From: Flavobacteriales bacterium UBA7612
Lineage (GTDB): Bacteria; Bacteroidota; Bacteroidia; Flavobacteriales; Weeksellaceae
DNA length: 64,000 nucleotides
Direction: 5' to 3'
NCBI GenBank assembly: GCA_002484335.1
Contig: DLJQ01000002.1
Location: 39,459 to 103,458, forward strand
The position numbers were made by a program, and so were the translations under genes. This document shows, piece by piece, positions 25,984-33,557 of the stretch. Under the pieces are notes generated by a model. The model saw only the letters and a program-made list of their open reading frames with translations, did not search any database and was not told the origin of the DNA. Numbering within the stretch: the stretch's first letter is position 1; every line of letters begins with the position of its first letter.

Positions 25984-27126
25984 TTATTTTATTGTAAATG
26001 TTCCTTGTACGTGAGTAGATTTTCCGTCTTTAGTATAAGTATTACTGTAAACAGTGTTGTTATTGAAGTTTTGTACTTGAATACTATTTTCATTTGTATT
26101 TTCGTCTATCCAATAAACCATAAAAATATTATTTGCTATTTCTTGTGCGATATATTTTATTTTTTTAGAAGAATTATCGTTAATTAAATTCTTATCATCT
26201 TGTATAGTTAAATTGTATTTTAGTTGACCAAAATCAAAAAGAATAGTATGTTCTATAGCAGGGTATACACTTTTTAAATCCCAATTTGCTTCTCCCATAA
26301 AAACTTTAGTACCAAATTCTAAATTGTCTATTCCTGTAAGATTAGGATATTTCTCTTTCATATATTTTATAACTTCATCTGCTGTTTTGTATGTACTAAC
26401 AGTTTGTTTATAAGTTAAAAGATAATTTTTTGTAAAATCTAAAACTTTAGGAGAAAAGTTTCGTTCTGTAAAGTGGGAAGGAATCACAGTTGTAGGGTTT
26501 AAAGCTATCATACTATTTATTTGTTCAATCCATTTATCAATAGCTTGTATATTTTGTGTATCAGCCATCCAAATATGACCTTCTTCTGATACAGAAATTC
26601 CCCCTAGGATTGTTTTTATCGATGGAATCCAAATATAACTATGAGAAGGGTCATTTTTTGTTTTTTCAATCTCAATTTTGTTTCCTTCTAAATCAGGTAA
26701 TGATTTTACTGCTTCTGGAATTATAATTTCCGATGGTATATCATTTTTTAATTGTGGTCCCCAAACTTTTAACTTTCCATCTTTCGAGGCATTTATTAAA
26801 AATGCTGTTTCGGCAGTAGATACTATTTTTGCCTTCGGGAAATTCTTTTTAAGAACATCTAAACCAAAATAATAATCAGGATCGCTATGAGAGATATAAA
26901 TTATTTTCAAATCCTTTTTCAATTTTTTTATTTCTTTCACAAGTTCTTCAGCATATTGTTTTTGGAATTGCGCATCAACAAGGTATGCATCTTTGTCTCC
27001 ATATATTATTGTTGATGCAACATTAAATATTGAATTTGAACCTGGAGTATAAGTTTTCGTTTTTATTGTTCCTGCAAATAAAAAACTCGTTATTAATAAC
27101 GATAGTGAAGCGAGTAATGTTTTCAT
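25984..27126 (-). CDS. Exported metallo-beta-lactamase-fold protein with MoaF-like C-terminal domain
   Basis: A 380-residue protein with a signal peptide (hydrophobic core LASLSLLITSFLF, cleavage near Ala18), so probably periplasmic. Residues about 25-225 are a metallo-beta-lactamase fold, but the metal motif reads SHSDPDYYFG: His80, Asp82, Asp84 and Tyr85 stand where H-x-H-x-D-H is usual. Later ligands His162, Asp189 and His218 are present. The C-terminal 130 residues (IAQEIANNIFMVYWIDE and THVQGTFTI) look like a MoaF-type lipocalin-like domain. Substrate unknown; the altered motif makes hydrolase activity uncertain. Confidence 0.75.
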   Translation of the reverse strand: MKTLLASLSLLITSFLFAGTIKTKTYTPGSNSIFNVASTIIYGDKDAYLVDAQFQKQYAEELVKEIKKLKKDLKIIYISHSDPDYYFGLDVLKKNFPKAKIVSTAETAFLINASKDGKLKVWGPQLKNDIPSEIIIPEAVKSLPDLEGNKIEIEKTKNDPSHSYIWIPSIKTILGGISVSEEGHIWMADTQNIQAIDKWIEQINSMIALNPTTVIPSHFTERNFSPKVLDFTKNYLLTYKQTVSTYKTADEVIKYMKEKYPNLTGIDNLEFGTKVFMGEANWDLKSVYPAIEHTILFDFGQLKYNLTIQDDKNLINDNSSKKIKYIAQEIANNIFMVYWIDENTNENSIQVQNFNNNTVYSNTYTKDGKSTHVQGTFTIK

Positions 27127-27290
27127 TTTGATTAGTTTATTTTATAAATATAATAATTATGTAATAATAATTGTTACAAAATAGATTAAATTTTTTTATT
27201 CTTTTATTGGTACAAATGTATATGTTTTTTTAATTGTAACAAAATTTATTACAATTAAATTTTATTTCTATCTAATTTTAATTAATTTTT

Positions 27291-27398
27291 GGGCATTCCC
27301 TTCGGGCGGGCTTTTGTTTCAATCTTTTTAGATTGGTGCTTGATTGAATATTAAAATGAATCCAATCTAAAAAGGATTTACACGACAATCCCTAATGC
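27291..27398 (-). repeat. Structured intergenic repeat, copy 1
   Basis: Read on the minus strand it begins GCATTAGGGATTGTCGTG, ends AGCCCGCCCGAAGGGAATGCCC minus its last bases, and contains a long hairpin (about 17 bp, 27320-27336 with 27361-27377). The AGGGAT...AGCCCG framework recurs in the second copy 70 bases away. I recall similar AGGGATNG...AGCCCG elements scattered through Flavobacterium genomes, but could not search here. It is distinctly less AT-rich than its surroundings. Confidence 0.7.
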
Positions 27399-27468
27399 AA
27401 TATCAAGTATATTTTTTTAGAATTAGAAATATCAATTATAAATTCTATTTTCTATAGAAAATGGATTT

Positions 27469-27545
27469 GCGACAGGGATAGAAATGGCATCCTTTACGAA
27501 ACAATTTGCGAGTAAAGATAGAATGTATAGCCCGGTTGTCGCCCT
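27469..27545 (+). repeat. Structured intergenic repeat, copy 2
   Basis: Plus-strand element starting GCGACAGGGATAG and ending TAGCCCGGTTGTCGCCC, so its ends (GCGACA and TGTCGC) are complementary. An inner hairpin pairs the CTTTAC and GTAAAG segments. It shares the AGGGAT...AGCCCG framework with copy 1, lies in opposite orientation, and ends 13 bases from the stop of the siderophore-interacting protein gene, so it may also serve as that operon's 3' end structure. Confidence 0.7.
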
Positions 27546-27558
27546 AAAATAATATATA

Positions 27559-28368
27559 CTAATATTCTGTATTTTTTTCTTTTTGTCTGTCTGATTGCGA
27601 TTTATCTTCTGAAATACCAATTTTCCAATAAGAATAGGCATATAGCTCTTTATTTGTCCATGATTTTACTTTTCTTAAGTAAGTTCGAATTTCTTTTACA
27701 GTAGAAAATTCAGCAGCTACATAACCAAATTTAGATTCTTCAGAAAAATTAATTTGTTTTGTAACTTCAGCGAGGTTACTTCCTAATTCTGGTGATGAAT
27801 TGTGTACCCATATAAATTTAATATCTGCATTTGTTTGTAATTCTTGTTCGTCTTTTTCATCATGAACTTCTAAAATACAAGTTCCTTTAGCTTGATTGGG
27901 TAGTGCTTCTAAAATGGAACTAATGACGGGAATTGCAGTAGCGTCTCCTACAAATAAATAGTAATCTGCTTTTGCAAAAAGCTCTGTTGGTTCCGTTCTC
28001 ATCATTACACCAAGTTTACTACCTTTTGTAGCATTTATAGCCCATTTAGAAGCAGGGCCATTATCTCCATGATTAACAAAATCAATTATTAACTCCTTTT
28101 TTTCGAGATTAATGCCTCTATGAGTATAAGTTCTAATTGAGGGTGCTAATTCCTTGGGGGGATGAATCCATTGATGGTTTTGATCATTAAATTCAGGAAA
28201 ATGAATTTCATTTAATCCTTCAGGTGGAATTAATATTTTATTATTATCTCCAATTGTACTATTTGCAAATTGGTATATATCTTCTGAAGTTACATGTATT
28301 CTAATGTAATGAGGAGTTATGAATTCCTTTTTTATAACAGTTGTTTCTATTGTACCTTTTGTTAGCAT
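27559..28368 (-). CDS. Siderophore-interacting protein (ViuB/SIP family ferric reductase)
   Basis: A 269-residue cytoplasmic flavoprotein that should reduce ferric siderophore and release iron. The FAD-binding domain has the R-x-Y-T signature in SIRTYTHR and HGDNGPASKWA. The NAD(P)H-binding half has LFVGDATAIPVISSIL and the SIP-type C-terminus YAYSYWKIGISEDKS. The last 15 residues are a charged tail. It is the final gene of a six-gene minus-strand iron-uptake unit, 8 bases behind the EamA-like gene, and is followed by a structured repeat. Confidence 0.92.
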   Translation of the reverse strand: MLTKGTIETTVIKKEFITPHYIRIHVTSEDIYQFANSTIGDNNKILIPPEGLNEIHFPEFNDQNHQWIHPPKELAPSIRTYTHRGINLEKKELIIDFVNHGDNGPASKWAINATKGSKLGVMMRTEPTELFAKADYYLFVGDATAIPVISSILEALPNQAKGTCILEVHDEKDEQELQTNADIKFIWVHNSSPELGSNLAEVTKQINFSEESKFGYVAAEFSTVKEIRTYLRKVKSWTNKELYAYSYWKIGISEDKSQSDRQKEKNTEY

Positions 28369-28376
28369 AAAAATAT

Positions 28377-28793
28377 TTATTTTAATAATAATATTAAGGT
28401 GCCACCAACAATAAATGTAGCACCTAAGATTGTTTTAATATCTATTTTTTCTTTTAAAAAAAATGTAGCAAGTATAATAGTTAAGACTATACTAAATTTA
28501 TCTATTAATGCAACTTGAGAAACATTTCCAATTTTTAAAGCTCTGAAATAAAAAATCCAAGATAATCCTGTACAAATTCCAGAAACAATAAGAAAAATAA
28601 TATTTTGTTTTGTTATAAATGTTATCTCTTTATGTTCATTTCTAGCAAAAATAATAAACCATATCATTAGTAAAACAATAATTGTTCTAATACCTGTTGC
28701 TAAATTAGAATTTACATTGTTAACACCAATTTTTGCTGTAATAGCTGTTAAGGAAGCAAAAACAGCAGAAAGTAAAGCATAAATCCACCACAT
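28377..28793 (-). CDS. Half-size EamA/DMT-family membrane transporter
   Basis: A 138-residue protein with four or five hydrophobic helices and a single EamA repeat, rather than the ten-helix double form. WWIYALLSAVFASLTAITAKIG at the start and KIDIKTILGATFIVGGTLILLL at the end are typical of the small family branch, which must dimerise. It sits between the substrate-binding protein and the siderophore-interacting protein genes, 10 and 8 bases away, so a part in siderophore traffic is possible, for example efflux of the iron-free ligand. That role is inference from position only. Confidence 0.8.
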   Translation of the reverse strand: MWWIYALLSAVFASLTAITAKIGVNNVNSNLATGIRTIIVLLMIWFIIFARNEHKEITFITKQNIIFLIVSGICTGLSWIFYFRALKIGNVSQVALIDKFSIVLTIILATFFLKEKIDIKTILGATFIVGGTLILLLK

Positions 28794-28803
28794 TTTTTAA
28801 GAA

Positions 28804-29736
28804 TTATTTTATAGCATTTTCTATCTCGTCCATCATCATGTTTATAGAACTTATACCACCACCAGACAAGTACCAGATAGAGGAGTTTAAATAAATTATT
28901 TTATTATTTTTATAGGCATTAGTGTTTTTAATTAATGGATTTTCGAATTCATCTTTGTTTAATCCTTTGTCTCCAATAGCATCACTTCTGTCGATGACAA
29001 ATAAAATATCAGGATTTTTATCCATTACAAACTCATTAGAAACACTAGAACCATGAAGATGTTCCCCTAGGTTGGTAGCAGCTTCTTTTACGCCCAAAAT
29101 ATCATGAATTAATCCAAACCTTGAGCCACTCCCATATGCACTCATTTTTCCTTTATTATGTAATACAATTAATGCTTTTTTATTTGTTTTTTCTGCTTCA
29201 TTTTTTATTTTTTCACCTTTTGCTATAATTTCATTATATGCTTTGTTGAATTCATCTTTTTTATTAAAAATTTCACCTAAATTGTCTAAGTTCTTCTTTA
29301 AAGCTCCTAATTGATTTTTTGTATCCCATTCCGTTAGTATAGTCGGGGCAATTTTAGAAAGCTGTGTATATGAGTCTTGTAGACGGCCACCAATAATTAT
29401 TAAATCTGGTTGTAGTTCATTAATTTTTTCGATATTAACTTCTACAATATTTCCAACATCTTCTATAGAAGAATCTTCTCCATATTTTTTTAGATGTGTA
29501 GGTAAACCAGATTTAGGAATTCCAATAACATTAGCTCCAATATAATCAAGGTCTTCTAATTCACTATAGTCTAATACAATCACACGTTGTGGATTTTTAG
29601 GAACAACGACACTATCTAATCCATGTACAATTGTTACAGTTTCTTTTTCAGAAATTGTTTGTTCTTTTTGTTCATTTTTACATGAAGTAAATAATATTAC
29701 AACCGATGCTGCAATTAACAATGATATTTTTTTCAT
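28804..29736 (-). CDS. Siderophore ABC transporter substrate-binding lipoprotein (FatB/CeuE/YclQ-like)
   Basis: A lipoprotein of about 310 residues beginning MKKISLLIAASVVILFTSC, with the lipobox ending at Cys19. The frame is open upstream to 29871, but that extension overlaps the ATPase gene and hides the signal peptide, so ATG 29736 is chosen. The periplasmic-binding-protein fold shows VPKNPQRVIVLDYSELEDLD, LQPDLIIIGGR and KNPDILFVIDRSDA, most like the catecholate and petrobactin binding proteins. It delivers ferric siderophore to the two permeases. Its start lies next to the ATPase stop. Confidence 0.9.
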   Translation of the reverse strand: MKKISLLIAASVVILFTSCKNEQKEQTISEKETVTIVHGLDSVVVPKNPQRVIVLDYSELEDLDYIGANVIGIPKSGLPTHLKKYGEDSSIEDVGNIVEVNIEKINELQPDLIIIGGRLQDSYTQLSKIAPTILTEWDTKNQLGALKKNLDNLGEIFNKKDEFNKAYNEIIAKGEKIKNEAEKTNKKALIVLHNKGKMSAYGSGSRFGLIHDILGVKEAATNLGEHLHGSSVSNEFVMDKNPDILFVIDRSDAIGDKGLNKDEFENPLIKNTNAYKNNKIIYLNSSIWYLSGGGISSINMMMDEIENAIK

Positions 29737-29737
29737 T

Positions 29738-30502
29738 TTAATAGATATTATAATAGTTACATAATTTTTTGTTGTTGGTAATAGAGATACAAAATGGAAT
29801 TTCAAAAATGTCAGAAAGAATTTTTTCATCGATAACATTATTTGTTTCATCAAAATATTTGATTTTACCATTTTTTAAAGCAACGATATAGTCAGCATAT
29901 CCAGAAGCAAAGTTGATGTCATGTAGTACAATAATGATTGTTTTTCCTAATTCATCAGTTAATTTTCTTAGAACCTTCATCATTTGTACAGAATGCTTCA
30001 TATCTAGATTATTTAGAGGTTCATCTAATAAAATATATTGTGTATCCTGTGCCACAACCATTCCTAAGTATGCTCTTTGTTTTTGACCACCACTCAATTC
30101 ATCAAGATAAGAATCAGAGATGTCATGTAAATCAAGAAAATGAATAGCATCTTCAATTTTTTTATGGTCTTCTTGTGTTAGTTTGTTCTCAGAATATGGA
30201 AACCGACCAAAAGTAATAAGTTCTCTTACAGTTATTCTAATGGCAATATTATTAAACTGTTTTAAAATAGATAACTTTTGTGCTATTATTTTGTTCTTAT
30301 AATCATTTATATTTTTATTGTTAACAATTACAGAACCTTTATCTTGTTTTAGTAATCGACTGATTATTGATAATAAAGTACTCTTTCCAGCTCCATTACT
30401 TCCTATAAGAGCTGTGATTTTATTTTCAGGAATTTTTAAATCAATTCCATTTAAAATGATTTTTTTTCCAAAATTTTTAAAAATATCTTTTACTTCTATC
30501 AT
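29738..30502 (-). CDS. Ferric-siderophore ABC transporter ATPase (FepC/YclP-like)
   Basis: A 254-residue ATPase. Walker A is IGSNGAGKST, the signature is LSGGQKQRAYLGM, Walker B is YILLDEPLNNLD and the switch histidine is in VLHDINFA. SILKQFNNIAIRITVRELITFGRFPYS is characteristic of iron-siderophore ATPases of the YclP/CeuD kind. Its start overlaps the stop of the second permease by a few bases. It powers uptake across the inner membrane with the two FecCD-type permeases. Confidence 0.94.
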   Translation of the reverse strand: MIEVKDIFKNFGKKIILNGIDLKIPENKITALIGSNGAGKSTLLSIISRLLKQDKGSVIVNNKNINDYKNKIIAQKLSILKQFNNIAIRITVRELITFGRFPYSENKLTQEDHKKIEDAIHFLDLHDISDSYLDELSGGQKQRAYLGMVVAQDTQYILLDEPLNNLDMKHSVQMMKVLRKLTDELGKTIIIVLHDINFASGYADYIVALKNGKIKYFDETNNVIDEKILSDIFEIPFCISITNNKKLCNYYNIY

Positions 30503-31449
30503 AACTTTTTTGATTTAAGAACTAACACCATGAAATAAATTCCTCCAATAAAATTTATTATTGTAGATAATGGTGTATTTAGATTTAAAAAATGTTCCAT
30601 TACAAATTGTCCAATTACAATTGTGACAAAAGAAATTAAACAACATGTTATTAGTAATAGTTTGTGTCTATATGTTTTCATAAAAACATAAGACAAGTTA
30701 GCTGTCAATAGTCCTAAAAAACCTATAGGACCTATTAGTGCAGTTGAAAGTGATACAAGAACAGCTATAATAATTAATACAAAACGAATTATTTTATTAT
30801 AATTTACCCCAAGACTAATTGCATTTTCTTTTTCTAAGGAAATAATGTCGAGTTTTTTGTTTAATCGGAAACCTATAAAAAATGTTGGAATGATAATTAG
30901 AATTGTATACCATAATATTTCTTTATTTATTTTATTGAATGATGCAAACATTTTTCCTTGTAGAATAAAAAAATCATTAGGGTCTATAAGTAACTGAATA
31001 AAAGAACTAAAAGAATCCATAATCATTCCGAAAACTAAACCAACTAAAACAAGTAAATATAAATTACTTTTAATTTTTTTATATATTAAACTATATATAA
31101 GTATAGAAAAACCTATCATAATAAGAATAGATACACAAAAATTTTGAAAGCTATTTATTACTTTGAAAGTTTTATCACTAAATATAAAAACGAGTATACT
31201 TTGTAGTAATAGATAAACAGCTTCAAATCCCATGATAGAAGGTGTAAGTATTTTATTATTTGTGATAGTTTGGAAACTAATAGAAGAGAAACCAATACAA
31301 CATGAAACAATAGTTATAGCAACAAGTTTATAAAATCTTAACTCAATTGAAAAATGCCAATTGTTACCTAATCCAAATAATAAATATAGTAGAATAGATA
31401 TAAGTGCAATAACTAAAAGACCTATTATTTTTTTTGAATATAATGTCAT
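30499..31449 (-). CDS. FecCD-family iron-siderophore permease (second subunit)
   Basis: A 316-residue polytopic protein with eight to ten helices. The cytoplasmic coupling segment is ENAISLGVNYNKIIRFVL and the late GPIGFLGLLTANLSYVFM is the family's conserved GxIxFxGLxxP region (here TAN rather than VPH, as in YclO/CeuC). It pairs with the permease encoded at 31446-32390, overlapping it by 4 bases (ATGA), and overlaps the ATPase gene downstream, so the whole unit is translationally coupled. Confidence 0.92.
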   Translation of the reverse strand: MTLYSKKIIGLLVIALISILLYLLFGLGNNWHFSIELRFYKLVAITIVSCCIGFSSISFQTITNNKILTPSIMGFEAVYLLLQSILVFIFSDKTFKVINSFQNFCVSILIMIGFSILIYSLIYKKIKSNLYLLVLVGLVFGMIMDSFSSFIQLLIDPNDFFILQGKMFASFNKINKEILWYTILIIIPTFFIGFRLNKKLDIISLEKENAISLGVNYNKIIRFVLIIIAVLVSLSTALIGPIGFLGLLTANLSYVFMKTYRHKLLLITCCLISFVTIVIGQFVMEHFLNLNTPLSTIINFIGGIYFMVLVLKSKKL

Positions 31450-32390
31450 CTTTTTCTGATTAGTAAAATTAAAAATAATAGTCCTCCAATGCAGCCAGCC
31501 ATTAATCCAATTGGAATTTCAAAAGGAAAAATTATAATTCTTCCAATAATGTCACATATCAATAAGAGTAAAGCTCCAAATAATGCAATAAGTGGTAAAG
31601 TTTTTTTTGTGTTATCACCATAAATTAAACTAACAATATTTGGAACAACTAAACCAACAAAAGATATAGCTCCAATAGTTACAGTAATGACCGAAACAGT
31701 GATAGAAATTAAAATCATTCCGATTATTAGTACTGTTTGATAATTTAATCCAATGTTTTTTGCAAAGTCTTCTCCCATTCCTGCAGCGGTAAATCTATTG
31801 GCGTATAGATAGGTTATTATTAGAGGAGGAATAGTTAGATAGATAATTTCATATTGACCTTCTAGTATTCCAGAGAAATCTCCCATCATCCAAGTATTCA
31901 TACTTTGAACAATATTAAAATTTATAGCAAAAAACGTTGAAATAGAATTAATAATTCCACCAAACATTAATCCTATTAATGGAACAAAAACAATATTTTT
32001 TATTTTAATGTGTTTTATTGTTTTTAAAAATATAATTGTAGTTAATAGACTAAAAATAAAAGCAAAAATAGATTTTACAAATAAACTCGAAGATGGAATT
32101 AGTATTAGTCCAATTAATAAACCTAGCTTCGTTCCCTCTAATGTACCTGCAGTAGTTGGAGAGACAAATCTGTTTTGTGTAATTTGTTGCATTATAAGTC
32201 CTGCAATACTTAACCCTATGCCAGAAAGTATGATTGATAAAGTTCTAGGTATTCTACTGACAAAAAATACCATCATTTCAAGAGGCTCTTTTTTTATAAT
32301 ATTTACTAAAGAAATATCTTTAGAACCAATGAACAGAGATATGAATGAAATAATAAATAATAAAAATATTGTAATTACTAGTTTAAACAA
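31446..32390 (-). CDS. FecCD-family iron-siderophore permease (first subunit)
   Basis: A 314-residue polytopic permease and first gene of the uptake operon. ISRIPRTLSIILSGIGLSIAGLIMQ-type sequence (VSRIPRTL and GLSIAGLIMQQIT) and GAISFVGLVVPNIV are the FecCD hallmarks; GMGEDFAKNIGLNYQ is the coupling loop. The start codon is TTG at 32390; the next in-frame ATG lies 38 codons later and would remove the first helix. It is divergent from an AraC-type regulator gene; the 137-base gap presumably holds iron- and regulator-responsive promoters. Confidence 0.92.
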   Translation of the reverse strand: MFKLVITIFLLFIISFISLFIGSKDISLVNIIKKEPLEMMVFFVSRIPRTLSIILSGIGLSIAGLIMQQITQNRFVSPTTAGTLEGTKLGLLIGLILIPSSSLFVKSIFAFIFSLLTTIIFLKTIKHIKIKNIVFVPLIGLMFGGIINSISTFFAINFNIVQSMNTWMMGDFSGILEGQYEIIYLTIPPLIITYLYANRFTAAGMGEDFAKNIGLNYQTVLIIGMILISITVSVITVTIGAISFVGLVVPNIVSLIYGDNTKKTLPLIALFGALLLLICDIIGRIIIFPFEIPIGLMAGCIGGLLFLILLIRKR

Positions 32391-32527
32391 AATAGTTTAT
32401 TTTTCTAATTAAATTAAAATCAAATCTTTTTATTTAGAATAAATTAAATTTGTAAAGACAAAACTATTTTTTCTATTGGTTTGTTGATAGATGAAAGACG
32501 GAATAGTTTCGATGAAAAAAATGAAAA

Positions 32528-33502
32528 ATGAAAATAAAAATAGAAAGTGTTTCACCAGAAGGGATATCAGTAATTAATGGATATACAAGGGAACTCTCTT
32601 TTTTAGATGTAGAAGAAACAAAAAGGACTAATTTTGCTGATGGAGTAAAGGATGAAAATTTAATTATATCCCTTTCTGATATATGTATTTCTGAAATTGA
32701 AATTGATTCTTTGAGAGAAATTGATTTTTATATTCATGTAGATAAGCCTGTCATTGAAATGATGTTTTTTATTTCAACAAGTTCTACGTTTTATTTTGAT
32801 GGAATAAATGGAGCCTTAGAAATAAATAATTTTCATCATAATATTTTTTATAATCAATCTGGTTATCAAAATATCTGGCAATCTGGCAAAAACCAAAAAG
32901 TGGTAACAATTACAGTTTATCCAGATAATATACTAAAATATTTACAATCTAATATTTATAACAAATTTTTAAAAGCAATAGATAAAGAAAATAATGTATT
33001 TCTTTTTGATAAGGATTTAGTTATAACACCCCGTATGTATGTTTTGTTAGATGAAATTATAAAGAATAAACAAACAGAAGGATTAAGGAGACTACATATA
33101 GAAAATTGTATTTATGAATTATTTTTTTTACAAATAGAACAATATAATAATTTGATTGATAGAACGAAATCGGCTCTATCAGCTAATTTACAAAATAAGA
33201 TTATTGAAGTAAAAAATATAATTGATGACAATTTATCAACGCCTTTATCTATTATGAATTTAGCACAATTAGTAGGAATTAATGATTACCATTTAAAAAA
33301 AGGATTTAAAGAATTGTATAATACTACAATATATTCTTATACAGTAAAAAAGAGAATGTATAAATCTAAAGAGCTATTATTGAATGAAGAATTAAATGTA
33401 AATGAGGTAGCTTTTTTAATGGGGTATAATGATGCAACAAATTTTACTGCCGCTTTTAAGAAATATTATGGATATACACCAGGTAAAATATTAAAAAAAT
33501 AA
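32528..33502 (+). CDS. AraC-family transcriptional regulator, siderophore-associated (PchR-like)
   Basis: A 324-residue regulator. The C-terminal 100 residues hold two helix-turn-helix motifs: LSIMNLAQLVGINDYHLKKGFKE and VNEVAFLMGYNDATNFTAAFKKYYGYTPGKIL, the latter being the strongly conserved AraC recognition unit. The N-terminal 215 residues are the ligand-sensing part, of the PchR type found beside siderophore receptors. It lies divergent from the permease operon and upstream of a TonB receptor gene (convergent), so it most likely activates both when the cognate siderophore is present. Confidence 0.9.
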   Translation: MKIKIESVSPEGISVINGYTRELSFLDVEETKRTNFADGVKDENLIISLSDICISEIEIDSLREIDFYIHVDKPVIEMMFFISTSSTFYFDGINGALEINNFHHNIFYNQSGYQNIWQSGKNQKVVTITVYPDNILKYLQSNIYNKFLKAIDKENNVFLFDKDLVITPRMYVLLDEIIKNKQTEGLRRLHIENCIYELFFLQIEQYNNLIDRTKSALSANLQNKIIEVKNIIDDNLSTPLSIMNLAQLVGINDYHLKKGFKELYNTTIYSYTVKKRMYKSKELLLNEELNVNEVAFLMGYNDATNFTAAFKKYYGYTPGKILKK

Positions 33503-33506
33503 TTTT

Positions 33507-33552
33507 TTTAATAAAAGGCTGTTTCATAATAGAAATAGCCTTTTATTGTTTT
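33507..33552. terminator. Bidirectional rho-independent terminator
   Basis: A 13-bp stem AAAAGGCTGTTTC (33513-33525) with GAAATAGCCTTTT (33532-33544), containing one G-T pair, and T-rich flanks on both strands. It lies between the AraC regulator and the convergent TonB receptor gene. Confidence 0.85.
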
Positions 33553-33557
33553 TTTTG

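Larger units (their letters stand above)
27127..27558. other. 432-base intergenic region with two facing structured repeats
   Basis: No gene was found here. Bases 27127-27290 are plain AT-rich sequence that must hold the promoter of the minus-strand gene ending at 27126. Two copies of a more GC-rich structured element follow, at 27291-27398 and 27469-27545, in opposite orientation. A small frame on the minus strand at 27432-27641 only overlaps the repeat and the 3' end of the next gene. Confidence 0.8.

Noticed and set aside
27432..27641. 69-codon minus-strand frame
   Set aside because: It only spans the structured repeat and the 3' end of the siderophore-interacting protein gene in another frame, with no recognisable protein features.
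29737..29871. 45-residue N-terminal extension of the siderophore-binding lipoprotein
   Set aside because: It overlaps the ATPase gene and would bury a clear lipoprotein signal peptide that begins at 29736.
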